Shown: positions 1-8,637, numbered from the stretch's first letter. The stretch: 44,313 nucleotides of DNA from an uncultured Planctomycetaceae bacterium (GCA_903885565.1 CAISJI010000001.1:1-44313), one strand, 5' to 3'. A program made the numbers and translations. The notes: generated from the sequence alone by a model not told the origin.

Positions 1-1094
1 CCCGCGTTCAGCGAACCCTTGTTGACTACCAGTTTGTTGAGGTGGTCGATCGAATCGCCAAGCGACAGAATCACCCGGTCGCCGATGAGCCCGACAGCGA
101 TGACGATGTCAAGTGACTCCAGCTTGGCGAGCACCTTGTCGGCGTCCTCGTCCGCCACGCCCTCCATCTGCTCCCGCAACACTTCCCGCCACGGCACCTG
201 TGAGCCGTCGAGGGTGAGCGACACCACCTCGCCGCCGGCGATCTTGGTTCGCTTCAGCGCGTCGCCGAGCAGCGGGCTGGTCTGGGTGACCATCTTCAGC
301 AGCACCTCGATCCGCTTGAGCTGCGAGGCTCCGGTATCGAGCTTGGATGTCTTGAAGCCCCACACCCCGTCGGGAACCACAATCGACTCGACGTTTCCAG
401 CCAGCGCCTGCATGACCATCCGTTGCACAAGCTGCTGACTTTCGATCCCCTCCTCCACCTCGGCTACCTGCAACCGCACGGGCACTATTTCCGCGCCGCC
501 GCGGGCATCTGTATTGTCGGGGGCATCGACATCATCCATTTCTTCGACTTCAAAGTTGAAGTCCACTTCCCCGCCCCGCGACATCTGGATGATGCTGGCC
601 GCCTGCTGAGCACGCTGGATCTTCTGCATGAGCTCCAGAAAGGTGATGCAGGAGGGCTCGCCATACAGGAACGTATCGGTGGCCACCATGTCCTGCAGGA
701 GTTCCAGAGCCTGCTGATTTTCCGGCAGCTCCATGAACGTCGACATCATCGACAGCGGGCTCCCGGGCTGGGTCTTCTGCTCTTCGAGGGCCTCGAGGGC
801 GCGGACAACGAACGGCAGTTTCTTGACAGCCGCAAATGCGTTGCTGCCGATGAGCTTCTCGTACTGCTCGCGCATCCGCAGCGAGGACGACACAAACGCG
901 GCATCCTGCGGCACCATCGCCACACCGCTCTCAAACACATCAGACCCGCGCACCACCCGCTCCGGGACGGCGCACAGTCCCACCATCACGGCGGCCCAGA
1001 CCAGCGGACCGACTCTCCCGGCACACACCCCCACCAGAGATGCGCTGAACTCCCGGCGGATGGACGAACGGCAGGCAGTGAACATGCGGGCCAT
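1..1094 (-). CDS. Secreted/membrane-anchored protein of unknown function (C-terminus outside window)
   Basis: An open minus-strand frame runs from ATG at 1094 off the left edge of the window (364 codons seen). GGAAG lies about six bases upstream of the ATG. Residues about 29-45 form a hydrophobic stretch after a basic N-terminus, so it is probably a signal peptide or membrane anchor. The mature part opens with a 'VAMVPQDAAFVSSSLRM' segment, followed by alternating helical and acidic stretches (an EVEEMDDVDAPD patch). This resembles planctomycete proteins that begin 'LP.D.AF..S..', the DUF3352-like style, but I cannot assign a family. It is divergent from the formyltransferase gene across about 160 bases. 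No catalytic motif is visible. Reading frame and start are well supported; function is unknown. Confidence 0.75.
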   Translation of the reverse strand, partial: MARMFTACRSSIRREFSASLVGVCAGRVGPLVWAAVMVGLCAVPERVVRGSDVFESGVAMVPQDAAFVSSSLRMREQYEKLIGSNAFAAVKKLPFVVRALEALEEQKTQPGSPLSMMSTFMELPENQQALELLQDMVATDTFLYGEPSCITFLELMQKIQRAQQAASIIQMSRGGEVDFNFEVEEMDDVDAPDNTDARGGAEIVPVRLQVAEVEEGIESQQLVQRMVMQALAGNVESIVVPDGVWGFKTSKLDTGASQLKRIEVLLKMVTQTSPLLGDALKRTKIAGGEVVSLTLDGSQVPWREVLREQMEGVADEDADKVLAKLESLDIVIAVGLIGDRVILSLGDSIDHLNKLVVNKGSLNA

Positions 1095-1258
1095 CAGGAC
1101 TTCCTTTCGATGAGACTCGATGCGGGTGGACGCCAAACGGCGGACACGGCCGCGCTGACAAGGGGAAGAGGTTCCCTCTAGGATACGCGAAGGCTTCCCG
1201 ACGGAGAATGCGAAAACCGCCGGCATTCAGGGTGGCCCGACCAGGAGAATGCATTCCC

Positions 1259-2152
1259 GTGCAGATCGGCTCCACTCAGATTGTCGACACGTTCGCCGAG
1301 GCCTTCCGGCTGCGGTTTGTGCGCGTGGTTGTCACGGCACACGACTCCCACTGGCTGGAGGCCGCCCTGCGGGCAGTCTGCGGCTACGGCACAAGCGTGC
1401 TGGGGTGTGATGCCGAAATTGGGGTCGAACGCCGCCTCGATCCAACCGAGACCCCCGATGGCCGGAGGGGAGCGTCGATCATGGCATTTTCCTTTTCACC
1501 CGAAGGCATCGGCCGGGCGATTGCCAATCGGACTGCTCAGTGTCTGCTCACCTGTCCGACTGTCAGCGTTTTTGACGGGCTCCCTGCCGCCGCCGAACGG
1601 ACAGCACTCGGTGGCCACATCCGGTTTTTTGGCGACGGTTTTGAGAAGACCAAGCTGGTCGACGGCCGTCGGTATTGGCGGGTGCCGGTCATGGATGGCG
1701 AATTTCTGGCCGAGGAAACGGTGGGAATCGAAAAGGGAGTCGGTGGCGGCAATTTCATTCTGCAGGGGGACACACTCGAGGGCACCCTGCTGGCAGCCCG
1801 CCGGGCCGTGGCGGCCATCGATGCCTGCCCAGGGACGATTCTTCCCTTTCCTGGTGGCGTAGTCCGGTCGGGAAGCAAAGTCGGCTCACGCTACGAGGGG
1901 CTGCGGGGATCGACCAACGAGGCCTTCTGTCCGTCCCTGCTGGGACGGGTGCCCACGGAACTGGCTGCAGGAACGGCCTGCGCCCTGGAAATTGTCATCG
2001 ACGGCAGCGATGAACCGACGGTTGCCGCGGCGATGGCGGCGGGGATGCGGGCGGCCGCCGGCCCGGAACTCCTGGCTATCTCGGCCGGCAATTATGGTGG
2101 CAAGCTGGGGAAGTTTCACTTCCACTTGCGCCATGTTCTGGCCAATTCCTGA
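1259..2152 (+). CDS. fhcD: Formylmethanofuran--tetrahydromethanopterin formyltransferase
   Basis: Transfers a formyl group between formylmethanofuran and tetrahydromethanopterin in the H4MPT-linked C1 pathway; cytoplasmic. In methylotrophic bacteria it is the FhcD (Ftr) subunit of the formyltransferase/hydrolase complex. Family-typical segments can be read in order: 'DTFAEAF' near the N-terminus, 'GYGTSVLGCDAEIGVER', 'ETPDGRRG', 'QCLLTCPTVSVFD', 'FFGDGFE', 'PVMDGEFLAEE', 'GVGGGNFILQG', 'PFPGGVVRSGSKVGS', 'STNEAFCPSL' and a C-terminal 'ISAGNYGGKLGKFHFHL'. I chose GTG at 1259 because it gives 297 residues, the usual family length, and puts the start right before QIGSTQIVDTFAEAF; AGGAG lies 11 bases upstream. 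ATG at 1208 in the same frame would add 17 residues. No fhcA/B/C, mch or mtd partner is next to it, so the pathway must be encoded elsewhere. Confidence 0.95.
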   Translation: MQIGSTQIVDTFAEAFRLRFVRVVVTAHDSHWLEAALRAVCGYGTSVLGCDAEIGVERRLDPTETPDGRRGASIMAFSFSPEGIGRAIANRTAQCLLTCPTVSVFDGLPAAAERTALGGHIRFFGDGFEKTKLVDGRRYWRVPVMDGEFLAEETVGIEKGVGGGNFILQGDTLEGTLLAARRAVAAIDACPGTILPFPGGVVRSGSKVGSRYEGLRGSTNEAFCPSLLGRVPTELAAGTACALEIVIDGSDEPTVAAAMAAGMRAAAGPELLAISAGNYGGKLGKFHFHLRHVLANS

Positions 2153-2187
2153 CCGCCGCCCGCGCGTTTGGCAGCAGTTGCTCTTCT

Positions 2188-2207
2188 CCACAGGCGACCA
2201 CCTGTGG
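2188..2207 (+). terminator. Short inverted repeat after the formyltransferase gene
   Basis: CCACAGG and CCTGTGG form a perfect 7-bp stem around a 6-base loop, 35 bases after the stop codon and ahead of the DUF11 gene. There is no clear T-run, so this is only a possible weak terminator or processing hairpin. Confidence 0.25.
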
Positions 2208-2284
2208 TATTTCCCCTGCCAGCGGCCCGCCCCTTGTCCGGCGGAGGGTGAAGCTGCGCCGTTTCCCCGTGGAGGTTTGCACCA

Positions 2285-4828
2285 ATGTCTGACCGACCCT
2301 CCAGGCAGGAGTCTATCGTTCCCCAGAAGCATTCCAATCTCGTCTTCGGGCTCAGCGCCGTGGCCTGCGCATGTGCCGGATTCGGTCTGGTGTGGGCCTG
2401 TGGGGTGGGACGGACCCGATCCCCTTTTCCGCCAGAACCGGTCACCGCCGCCATCGCAGGCGCCGTGACTGGAGCGGGGGATGATGCCGGGCCTCCGGCG
2501 GCTGATCCAGCACCCCGCCGTTTTGCGCCGGTGACCAAAGACACCGATCAGCCTGCTGGCAGTGGCTCACCGCTGGCACACACGGCCCACTTTCCTACCG
2601 GAGATGACGCGGTTCCTCGCGAGCCTGTCGCTGCGGGCACACGTTTTTCCCGTTTTTCTTCGAGCGCGGTGGCTCCACGGTCACAACCGGCCGCTTTTGC
2701 CCCCCTTGAATCGGCCCCTGCTACGCCCACGCCGCCCCCCATGATTGCAGACACCGCTGCCACAGAGCTTCCGCGGGCGGCAGAATCGACCCTCGCCAGC
2801 GAGGCTGGCGAGGAGCCCGACCTATCCGCGAGCCCCGCACGGGAGGGCCAATTCCTGACCGCCCAGCCCGCGGAGGAGCAGGGGGATCCAGCCGCCGACC
2901 AGACAACTCCCGTCGCTTTCTCGGAAGAGCTTCCGGAAGACGTTGGCGATCTGGCGGCATCACCCCCACATTCCCTCCCGCCAACCGGCAGCCCACTTCC
3001 CTCTGGGCCGATCGCTGCCGACAGCGCTTCCTCCGAGCCGGCCGCTGCGTCTCCGCAGGCCCTGCCAGCGGAGCCCGAGACTGCCGTGGCGGTGGCCGCT
3101 CCCCCTCCTTTTCTCGCGGTCGACAAGGCCATCTCCCCCGAGACGCCGATCCTGCCGCCGGCGCGAGCCGGCCAACCGCCGGAGCAGACCACCTCCGGAA
3201 CGACTCCCACACCCAATGCCAATCCCTTTCGGGGAGCTGCCGCGACGCTCCCGTTCGCCGCCGCTCCTCCGCTGACGACAGCTCCCGCCGCGCAGCCCCT
3301 GGCCGGGATGCCCCCCGGTGCCCTGCTCAGTCCGCCCCCCGGCGCAGGCTCTGCCAGCCCCGCCGTAAATCCTGTCGCTCAATCGCTCACCGGAAGCGAT
3401 ACACAGGGGCAGGGAAGACCCGGCCCACTGCCGCTGGAAGGGCTGCAGAGCCCGCAGATCGCTGTGGAGAAACGGGGCCCCCGCGAGGTGCAGGTGGGCA
3501 AGGCAGCCCGCTTTGAAATTCTCGTGCGTAATGTCGGCAGCGCCATGGCCCACGACGTCGTGCTGCGCGATGCGGTTCCCTACGGCACGCAACTCATCGC
3601 CACCACTCCCCCCGCCAGCCCAGGGGCGGGCGTGGTTGGTCGGGGAACCGGCGGCGAGTTGGTCTGGCTGATCGGGTCACTCGCTCCCGGAGCGCAGTCA
3701 CGGGTTTCAGTGGATGTCATGCCCACGGCTGAGGGTGAGGTGGGGAGCGTCGCCAGCGTGAGCTTCCGGGCCGAGGCATCGCTGCGGGCCCGGGCCACCA
3801 AACCGGCACTGGCCATCACGTTTCCGCAGCCGCCGCCCACACTGGTGGGCCGCGATGTGCGGATCCCGATCACGGTCACCAATCCAGGCACGGGTGTCGC
3901 CACCGGAGTGGTGCTGGAGGGGGTTCTGCCGGAGGGCATCTCGCACCGCGCGGGTCGGGAACTGGAATTTGATATCGGCCAACTGCCTCCTGGTGAATCG
4001 CGCACGATCGACATGGCACTCGCCTCGACCAGCCCGGGAAGCCACTCGCTGCGGCTCACGGCGCGGGCCGACGGCCAGATTGAAACCGAGGAGATGGTGC
4101 GCATCGCCATCACCGCCCCCACGCTCGAACTGACTGCCGCAATTCCGTCGCGTCGCTATCTGCAACGGCCCGCTACGTGCGTGCTGTCCATGACCAACGC
4201 CGGCACTGCCCCCGCCAAAACGGTCGAACTCGCCGCGCAACTGCCCCCGGGCATGAAGTTCATCCGGGCCAACAACGCCGGCTATTACGAGGAACGCACC
4301 CACCGCGTGCTCTGGACCCTCGAGGAACTCCCCGCCGCGGAAACCGGCGAGGTGGAGGTGGTCATGATGCCGATCCAACTCGGGCCCCAGAAGATCATGG
4401 CGGCAGCACGATCCGCCGATGGGCTGGCAGATCAGGTCACACACACCGTCGAGGTGGAGGGCTTGGCAGCAGTCTCCTTTGAGGTCACCGACAGCGAGGA
4501 CCCGATTGAGGTTTCGGGGATGACAGAATACCTCATCCGTGTGGGCAATCAGGGCACAAAACCGGCCAGCGGTGTGCGCGTGGTGGCCACGCTGCTCGGC
4601 GATCTGGAACCGCTCGAAGCCAAGGGCCCAACTGCCCACAGCATTGAAAACCTGACGGTTCTGTTTGAGCCGCTGGCCAAACTGGCCCCTGCCGAGGAGG
4701 CGCTGTTTCGGATCCGCGTCCGCGGCCGGCGCGAGGGGGATCAGCGCGTGCAGGTGCAACTCACCAGCGACGATCAGCCTGCGCCGATCACGAAGGAAGA
4801 GATCACCCGCGTGTATGCCGATCGGTAG
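2285..4828 (+). CDS. Membrane-anchored DUF11-repeat protein with long Pro/Ala-rich stalk
   Basis: 847 residues. ATG at 2285 follows GGAGG by 10 bases. Residues about 19-39 (VFGLSAVACACAGFGLVWACG) form one hydrophobic segment, a signal anchor or possibly a lipoprotein-like signal. Residues about 45-385 are low-complexity Pro/Ala/Ser/Glu sequence, probably an extended stalk. From about 395 to the end there are four Ig-like repeats of the DUF11/CARDB kind. Each contains a V.N.G...A..V.L...LP.G motif, for example 'EILVRNVGSAMAHDVVLRDAVPYGT', 'ITVTNPGTGVATGVVLEG', 'LSMTNAGTAPAKTVELA' and 'IRVGNQGTKPASGVRVVA'. Such repeats are typical of cell-surface or outer-membrane-associated structural proteins. 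No enzyme motif is seen. The gene ends 25 bases before a dispersed structured repeat that fills the gap to the convergent pheT. Confidence 0.85.
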   Translation: MSDRPSRQESIVPQKHSNLVFGLSAVACACAGFGLVWACGVGRTRSPFPPEPVTAAIAGAVTGAGDDAGPPAADPAPRRFAPVTKDTDQPAGSGSPLAHTAHFPTGDDAVPREPVAAGTRFSRFSSSAVAPRSQPAAFAPLESAPATPTPPPMIADTAATELPRAAESTLASEAGEEPDLSASPAREGQFLTAQPAEEQGDPAADQTTPVAFSEELPEDVGDLAASPPHSLPPTGSPLPSGPIAADSASSEPAAASPQALPAEPETAVAVAAPPPFLAVDKAISPETPILPPARAGQPPEQTTSGTTPTPNANPFRGAAATLPFAAAPPLTTAPAAQPLAGMPPGALLSPPPGAGSASPAVNPVAQSLTGSDTQGQGRPGPLPLEGLQSPQIAVEKRGPREVQVGKAARFEILVRNVGSAMAHDVVLRDAVPYGTQLIATTPPASPGAGVVGRGTGGELVWLIGSLAPGAQSRVSVDVMPTAEGEVGSVASVSFRAEASLRARATKPALAITFPQPPPTLVGRDVRIPITVTNPGTGVATGVVLEGVLPEGISHRAGRELEFDIGQLPPGESRTIDMALASTSPGSHSLRLTARADGQIETEEMVRIAITAPTLELTAAIPSRRYLQRPATCVLSMTNAGTAPAKTVELAAQLPPGMKFIRANNAGYYEERTHRVLWTLEELPAAETGEVEVVMMPIQLGPQKIMAAARSADGLADQVTHTVEVEGLAAVSFEVTDSEDPIEVSGMTEYLIRVGNQGTKPASGVRVVATLLGDLEPLEAKGPTAHSIENLTVLFEPLAKLAPAEEALFRIRVRGRREGDQRVQVQLTSDDQPAPITKEEITRVYADR

Positions 4829-4853
4829 CGGGCCAAACGCCCCCTAACTGCCC

Positions 4854-4950
4854 GTGGAAAAAGTCCTCCATGCACCTCTGGAGTGAAGACAGTCCACACG
4901 GTCGACGGGCATCGCATCCAGCGATGCTGCACTTGATCCACAGCCCGCTA
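4854..4950 (+). repeat. Structured dispersed repeat, copy A
   Basis: One of four related copies in this window (others at 31796, 31943 and, inverted, 39711). It begins GTGGAAAAAGTC, continues with CCTCTGGA.TGAAGACAG.CCAC.CGGTCGAC, then has a perfect 7-bp hairpin GCATCGC-ATCCA-GCGATGC (4909-4927), and ends GATCCACAGCC.GCTA. This copy lacks the central GGAAAC/GTTTCC stem of copies B and C, so it is shorter (97 bp). It fills almost all the space between the convergent DUF11 gene and pheT. Its last three bases are the complement of the pheT stop codon. Confidence 0.8.
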
Positions 4951-7038
4951 ACCCCGCAGCGCCGCCCCGCAGCGAGCGCCGCAGGCGGCTACGATCTGCT
5001 CCACCACGCCCCGGGTGGCATCGCTCGAGAGCGTGCCTGTCGTGCTGCGGAGCCGCAGGGCGATCACAAAGCTCTTCCGGCCAGCCCCCAGCCGCTCGGC
5101 ATCCTCCCACACCTGCACCAAACGGCAGTCCTCGAGCAATTCGCCGGCGGCGTCCCGCACGGCGGCGGCAATCTCTCCCCATGGCACAGCCTGATCCACC
5201 ACCAGATTGAGGTCACGCTGCACCGCCGGGTAGTCGCTCGGGCGTTGCACTTTCGGCTCTGCCGCCACCGCAAACTCCAGGCGGTCGAGCCGAATCTCCG
5301 CTCCCGAAACCGGCCCCACCAGATCGAATCGCTGGAGTGCTGCGGGAGCAAACTCACCCACAACTCCCACCCGCTCAGGCTCCCTGTCGGGCCTGTGGAG
5401 CACAATCTCAGCCCCCCTGCCGGAGGCGAAAATGTCGAGCGCCACCGGACGGTAGAGAATCGACGAGGCGGCCGGTCCAGATTGGTTCCAGCCCACCCGT
5501 AGCCGGCGCAGCACCGCCTCGGCCCGCCCTTTCGCCTCCGAAAAATCCCCCCCCGTAACCAGCGCGAGCAGCAGGGGTTCTTCTGCGGGAGAGTGCTCGT
5601 GGCCCGCAGGCCCACCGGCCACTCTGGCGAGATAGGCATGCGCCACTTCGAAGAGGTCGCCGTGCGGCGCCCCCACAGCCATGTTGCCACCGCGGGCCTC
5701 CAGCAGGCTCGGCAGGAGCGTGCGTCGCAGCCGATCCGCCCCCCGCACCAGCGCCGGCGAGACAACCAGACAGGCCGCTGTGCTCCACGGACTGACAGTC
5801 GCCTCGAGCGCCTCGCTCACAACGCTGCGTGTCATCGCCTCGCACATCCCGGCCGACACCAACACCGCCGTGGCCGTGCGCAGCGTGCGTTCCCGGGCCG
5901 ATGGCTCGACGGGACGCACACTGATCGCATGCCCCTCAGGCACGGAGTCGTAGCCCTGGATCCGGGCGATCTCCTCCACCAGATCGATTTCGCGGCTGAT
6001 ATCGCGCCGCCACGTGGGAGCCAGCCAACGCGTTCTGCCGGCGGGTGCGGCCTCGGCCACGCATCCCAGCCCCACCAATATCAGGCGCTGACGCTCCTGT
6101 GGCACATCCACTCCCAGCACCTCGCCCACCCGCTGGGGGCGCAAATCGATGCTGGCCGGAGCGCAGGCCAGCGTTCCGGCCGTGGCGGTTCCCTGCTCGA
6201 GCACCCCGCCGGCCATATCCAGAATGAGCGCCGCCGCCCGCCGGCTGGCCCACTCCACCGCGGCCGGGTCAGGCCCACGTTCGAATCGATAGGAGGAAGC
6301 GCTGGGGAGCGCCAGGCCGCGTGCGGCAGCCCGCACCACCAGCGGGGCAAACTGCGCCGATTCCAACAGCACATCAACAGTCTCAGGGCCAATTTCACTC
6401 TCGGCCCCACCCATCACCCCGGCCAAGGCCACCGGGCCGCTTGCATCGGCAATGACCCCCATCGAATCGTTGAGGAGGTATTCGCGATGATTGATCGCCT
6501 GAAATCGCTCGCCGCTTCGGGCGCGGCGGATGCGGATCGAGTTCCCACGAATCTTCGCCAGATCGAAGGCATGCAGCGGCTGGCCACATTCAAACATCAC
6601 GAAGTTGGTGACATCGACGATGTTGTTGACGCTTTCCACTCCCACGGTGGCCAGGCGGTCGACAAGCCAGGCCGGGCTCGGCCCCACCCGCACCCCGCGG
6701 ATCACCCGAGCGGAGTAGAAGGGACAGATCTCGGGCGTTTCGATCGCCACCGCCACTCCGACGGCTGCAGGCCCTTCCGCCGGGCGGGGATCGGGAAGAT
6801 GCAACGGCCGCGAGAAGAGCAGGGCCGTCTCCCTGGCCACTCCAATATGCCCCAGGCAATCGGGCCGGTTGCTCGTCACCTCGATCTCGATGGCGGTGTC
6901 GCTCCCCACCCCCCAGGTCGCTTCGTGGTTGAGCCCCGACATGAGCAGACGATGCACGAGTTCGTCGATGGGAGGCGTTCCATCGGCCGCCGCCTCCAGC
7001 CGCACATAATCGCTCAACCACCGGTACGAGATGATCAT
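4948..7038 (-). CDS. pheT: Phenylalanine--tRNA ligase beta subunit, short form
   Basis: Beta chain of the alpha2beta2 enzyme that charges tRNA-Phe; cytoplasmic. Recognised by 'IEIEVTSNRPDCLGHIGVARE', the B3/B4 editing region ('VNNIVDVTNFVMFECGQPLHAFDLAK', 'AGVMGGAESEI', 'ASSYRFERGPDP'), the B5 domain ('IDLRPQRVGEVLGV', 'PTWRRDISREIDLVEEIARIQGYD'), and a C-terminal anticodon-binding ferredoxin-like domain ('RPSDYPAVQRDLNLVVD'). At 696 residues it is about 100 shorter than the usual bacterial chain. The sequence jumps from the first 45 residues (MIISYRWLSDYV.., GLNHEATWG) straight to the 'TSNRPDCLG' segment, so the EMAP-II/OB-type tRNA-binding domain is absent. GGGAG lies eight bases before the ATG. 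The gene starts 33 bases after pheS, with which it must be co-transcribed. Confidence 0.97.
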   Translation of the reverse strand: MIISYRWLSDYVRLEAAADGTPPIDELVHRLLMSGLNHEATWGVGSDTAIEIEVTSNRPDCLGHIGVARETALLFSRPLHLPDPRPAEGPAAVGVAVAIETPEICPFYSARVIRGVRVGPSPAWLVDRLATVGVESVNNIVDVTNFVMFECGQPLHAFDLAKIRGNSIRIRRARSGERFQAINHREYLLNDSMGVIADASGPVALAGVMGGAESEIGPETVDVLLESAQFAPLVVRAAARGLALPSASSYRFERGPDPAAVEWASRRAAALILDMAGGVLEQGTATAGTLACAPASIDLRPQRVGEVLGVDVPQERQRLILVGLGCVAEAAPAGRTRWLAPTWRRDISREIDLVEEIARIQGYDSVPEGHAISVRPVEPSARERTLRTATAVLVSAGMCEAMTRSVVSEALEATVSPWSTAACLVVSPALVRGADRLRRTLLPSLLEARGGNMAVGAPHGDLFEVAHAYLARVAGGPAGHEHSPAEEPLLLALVTGGDFSEAKGRAEAVLRRLRVGWNQSGPAASSILYRPVALDIFASGRGAEIVLHRPDREPERVGVVGEFAPAALQRFDLVGPVSGAEIRLDRLEFAVAAEPKVQRPSDYPAVQRDLNLVVDQAVPWGEIAAAVRDAAGELLEDCRLVQVWEDAERLGAGRKSFVIALRLRSTTGTLSSDATRGVVEQIVAACGARCGAALRG

Positions 7039-7071
7039 CGGGGAAACTCCCGCCGCTGAAAGGGGCGCTGG

Positions 7072-8085
7072 TCAGAACTGCTGCAGGAATCGCACGTCGT
7101 TGCGGTAGAAGTCGCGGATATCGGAAACCCCGTAGCGGCGGGCCGCGATCCGTTCCACCCCCAGCCCGAAGGCGAATCCAGAGACTCGCTGCGGGTCATA
7201 CCCGACCGCAGCCAACACGGCGGGGTCGACCATGCCGGCCCCCCCCATCTCCACCCAGCGTCCACCCCATTCCATATCCACCTCGACGCTCGGTTCCGTG
7301 AAGGGAAAGAACGAGGGGCGAAACCGCACCTGCACATCCCCGCCGAGAAAACTGGAGGCCAGAAACCGCAGCACACTCTTGAGATGCGCCATGGTTGTTC
7401 CCGGTTCAACCAGCAATCCCTCCACCTGATGAAACATCGGATAATGGGTGGCGTCCGCGGTATCGGGGCGGTACACCCGTCCCAGCGAGACCACCCGCAG
7501 TGGCGGTTGCCGCTGTTCCATCACCCGAATCTGCACGGTGCTGGTTTGGGAACGGAGCAGAAGCGGGTCGGCCCCCCGGGCCACGGCGAGATAGAAGTTG
7601 TCGAGCGGATCGCGGGCAGGATGCTCTCTGCCGATGGCCAGGGCATCGAAATTGTGCCACTGGTCCTCCACCTCGGGTCCATCCACGCTGGCAAATCCCA
7701 GCCGCGCCATGATCTCCTGCACCTGCCGGATCGTCTGCGTGATCGGGTGGACATGCCCCGTTGGCACAGCGGTGCCCGGCAGCGTCACATCGATCGCCTG
7801 AGCCTGAACCGCCTGTCCTGCCACCCGGTGCTGAGCCGTCTCGAGCGCACGAGTGATCGCGGTTTTGAGGTCGTTGAAGTGCCGGCCGGCGGCCGGCGGG
7901 TCGGCGGCAACGAGCGCTCCGAGCAGTTTCTGAACCGACTTCAGCCGCCCGCTGCGGGCTCCCAGAAACGCCACCCGCAATTCCTCAACCGCCTGCTCGT
8001 CGGCAGCCGCCTGGAGCGCCACAATCGCCTCGGCGCGGCAGCGCTCGATCTCCGCAACCAAGGCATCCAGCGCAGGAGTGGGCAC
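7072..8085 (-). CDS. pheS: Phenylalanine--tRNA ligase alpha subunit
   Basis: Catalytic alpha subunit of PheRS, class II aminoacyl-tRNA synthetase. The N-terminal coiled-coil tRNA-binding arm covers residues 1 to about 85, with the typical 'FLGARSGRLKSVQKLLGAL'. The class II core has motif 1 ('GHVHPITQTIRQVQEIMARLGF', then 'VEDQWHNFDALAIGREHPAR'), motif 2 ('VVSLGRVYRPDTADATHYPMFHQVEGLLV') and motif 3 ('FGLGVERIAARRYGVSDIR') near the C-terminus. Its 337 residues match the family. The start codon is GTG (8085). Order and spacing (rplT, 174-base gap, pheS, 33-base gap, pheT) follow the widespread bacterial infC-rpmI-rplT-pheST arrangement. Confidence 0.97.
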   Translation of the reverse strand: MPTPALDALVAEIERCRAEAIVALQAAADEQAVEELRVAFLGARSGRLKSVQKLLGALVAADPPAAGRHFNDLKTAITRALETAQHRVAGQAVQAQAIDVTLPGTAVPTGHVHPITQTIRQVQEIMARLGFASVDGPEVEDQWHNFDALAIGREHPARDPLDNFYLAVARGADPLLLRSQTSTVQIRVMEQRQPPLRVVSLGRVYRPDTADATHYPMFHQVEGLLVEPGTTMAHLKSVLRFLASSFLGGDVQVRFRPSFFPFTEPSVEVDMEWGGRWVEMGGAGMVDPAVLAAVGYDPQRVSGFAFGLGVERIAARRYGVSDIRDFYRNDVRFLQQF

Positions 8086-8130
8086 AGTTTGCGGTCTCTC
8101 AACACCCGGTGGAAAAAGCAGTACCCGCCC

Positions 8131-8185
8131 GGTTCCATCTGGAACCCTTCGGCAGGGATGCCGCCTTGAGGCGACGCTGCCTGCC
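8131..8185 (-). promoter_or_regulatory. Hairpins in the rplT-pheS gap, candidate attenuator
   Basis: Two adjacent hairpins lie in the 174-base leader of pheS. One is GGCAGG.{3}GCCGCC-TTGA-GGCGAC.{4}CCTGCC (8151-8185), a long imperfect stem. The other is perfect, GGTTCC-ATCT-GGAACC (8131-8146). A run of five T on the minus strand follows the second, close to the pheS start. In enterobacteria this same gap holds the pheM attenuator. A convincing Phe-rich leader peptide is not visible here, so the regulatory role is an inference. Confidence 0.3.
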
Positions 8186-8259
8186 TGCAGGATTATCCTC
8201 GAACCTCACCCCAATCCCAAGGCGTCTCGCATTCCGCCCGGGATCCCGACAGCGGCCCG

Positions 8260-8637
8260 TTAGGCCACCGCCACTGGAGCTGGAAGGTCGAGTGCAGCCC
8301 GTACCTTCTCGAAAATGGCGTCAAAGCCGGTCGGGTCGAGCACAGCCATTTCCGAGAGCGTGCGGCGGTCGAGATCGCAACCGATCTTCTCCAACCCGGC
8401 AATGAACTGGCTGTACCGCAGGCCCCGTTCCCGGGCGGCGGCATTGATCCGAATGATCCACAGGCGGCGGAAATCACGCTTCTTGCGGCGACGGTCACGC
8501 CTGGCAAACACACCAGAGCGAATGAGCGACTCTTTCGCCGTGCGGAGGAGGCGACGACGACCACCTACCGACCCCTTCACCCGCTTGAAGAGACGCTTCT
8601 TTGCCCTCAGACGGGGAACGACGCTTTTGGTACGCAT
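8260..8637 (-). CDS. rplT: 50S ribosomal protein L20
   Basis: Binds 23S rRNA and is needed early in large-subunit assembly; in many bacteria it also represses its own operon. The 125-residue product has the L20 signature: 'RAKKRLFKRVKGSVGGRRRLLRTAKESLIRSG', 'FARRDRRRKKRDFRRLWIIRINAAARERGLRYSQFI', and the C-terminal 'LDRRTLSEMAVLDPTGFDAI'. The length is a few residues above the usual 115-120 because of a short hydrophobic tail. ATG at 8637. It sits 308 bases after rpmI, an unusually wide gap for this operon, so an internal promoter or autoregulatory site is possible. Confidence 0.97.
   Translation of the reverse strand: MRTKSVVPRLRAKKRLFKRVKGSVGGRRRLLRTAKESLIRSGVFARRDRRRKKRDFRRLWIIRINAAARERGLRYSQFIAGLEKIGCDLDRRTLSEMAVLDPTGFDAIFEKVRAALDLPAPVAVA

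Noticed and set aside
5593-7059. 488-codon plus-strand open frame
   Set aside because: Lies antisense to pheT, which has clear family motifs. It is a high-GC shadow frame rich in Arg, His and Pro with no recognisable domain.
7941-8138. Possible pheM-like leader peptide with adjacent Phe codons (..YCFFHR..)
   Set aside because: Only two Phe codons, no ribosome-binding site, and the frame runs far into pheS, unlike a short leader peptide.
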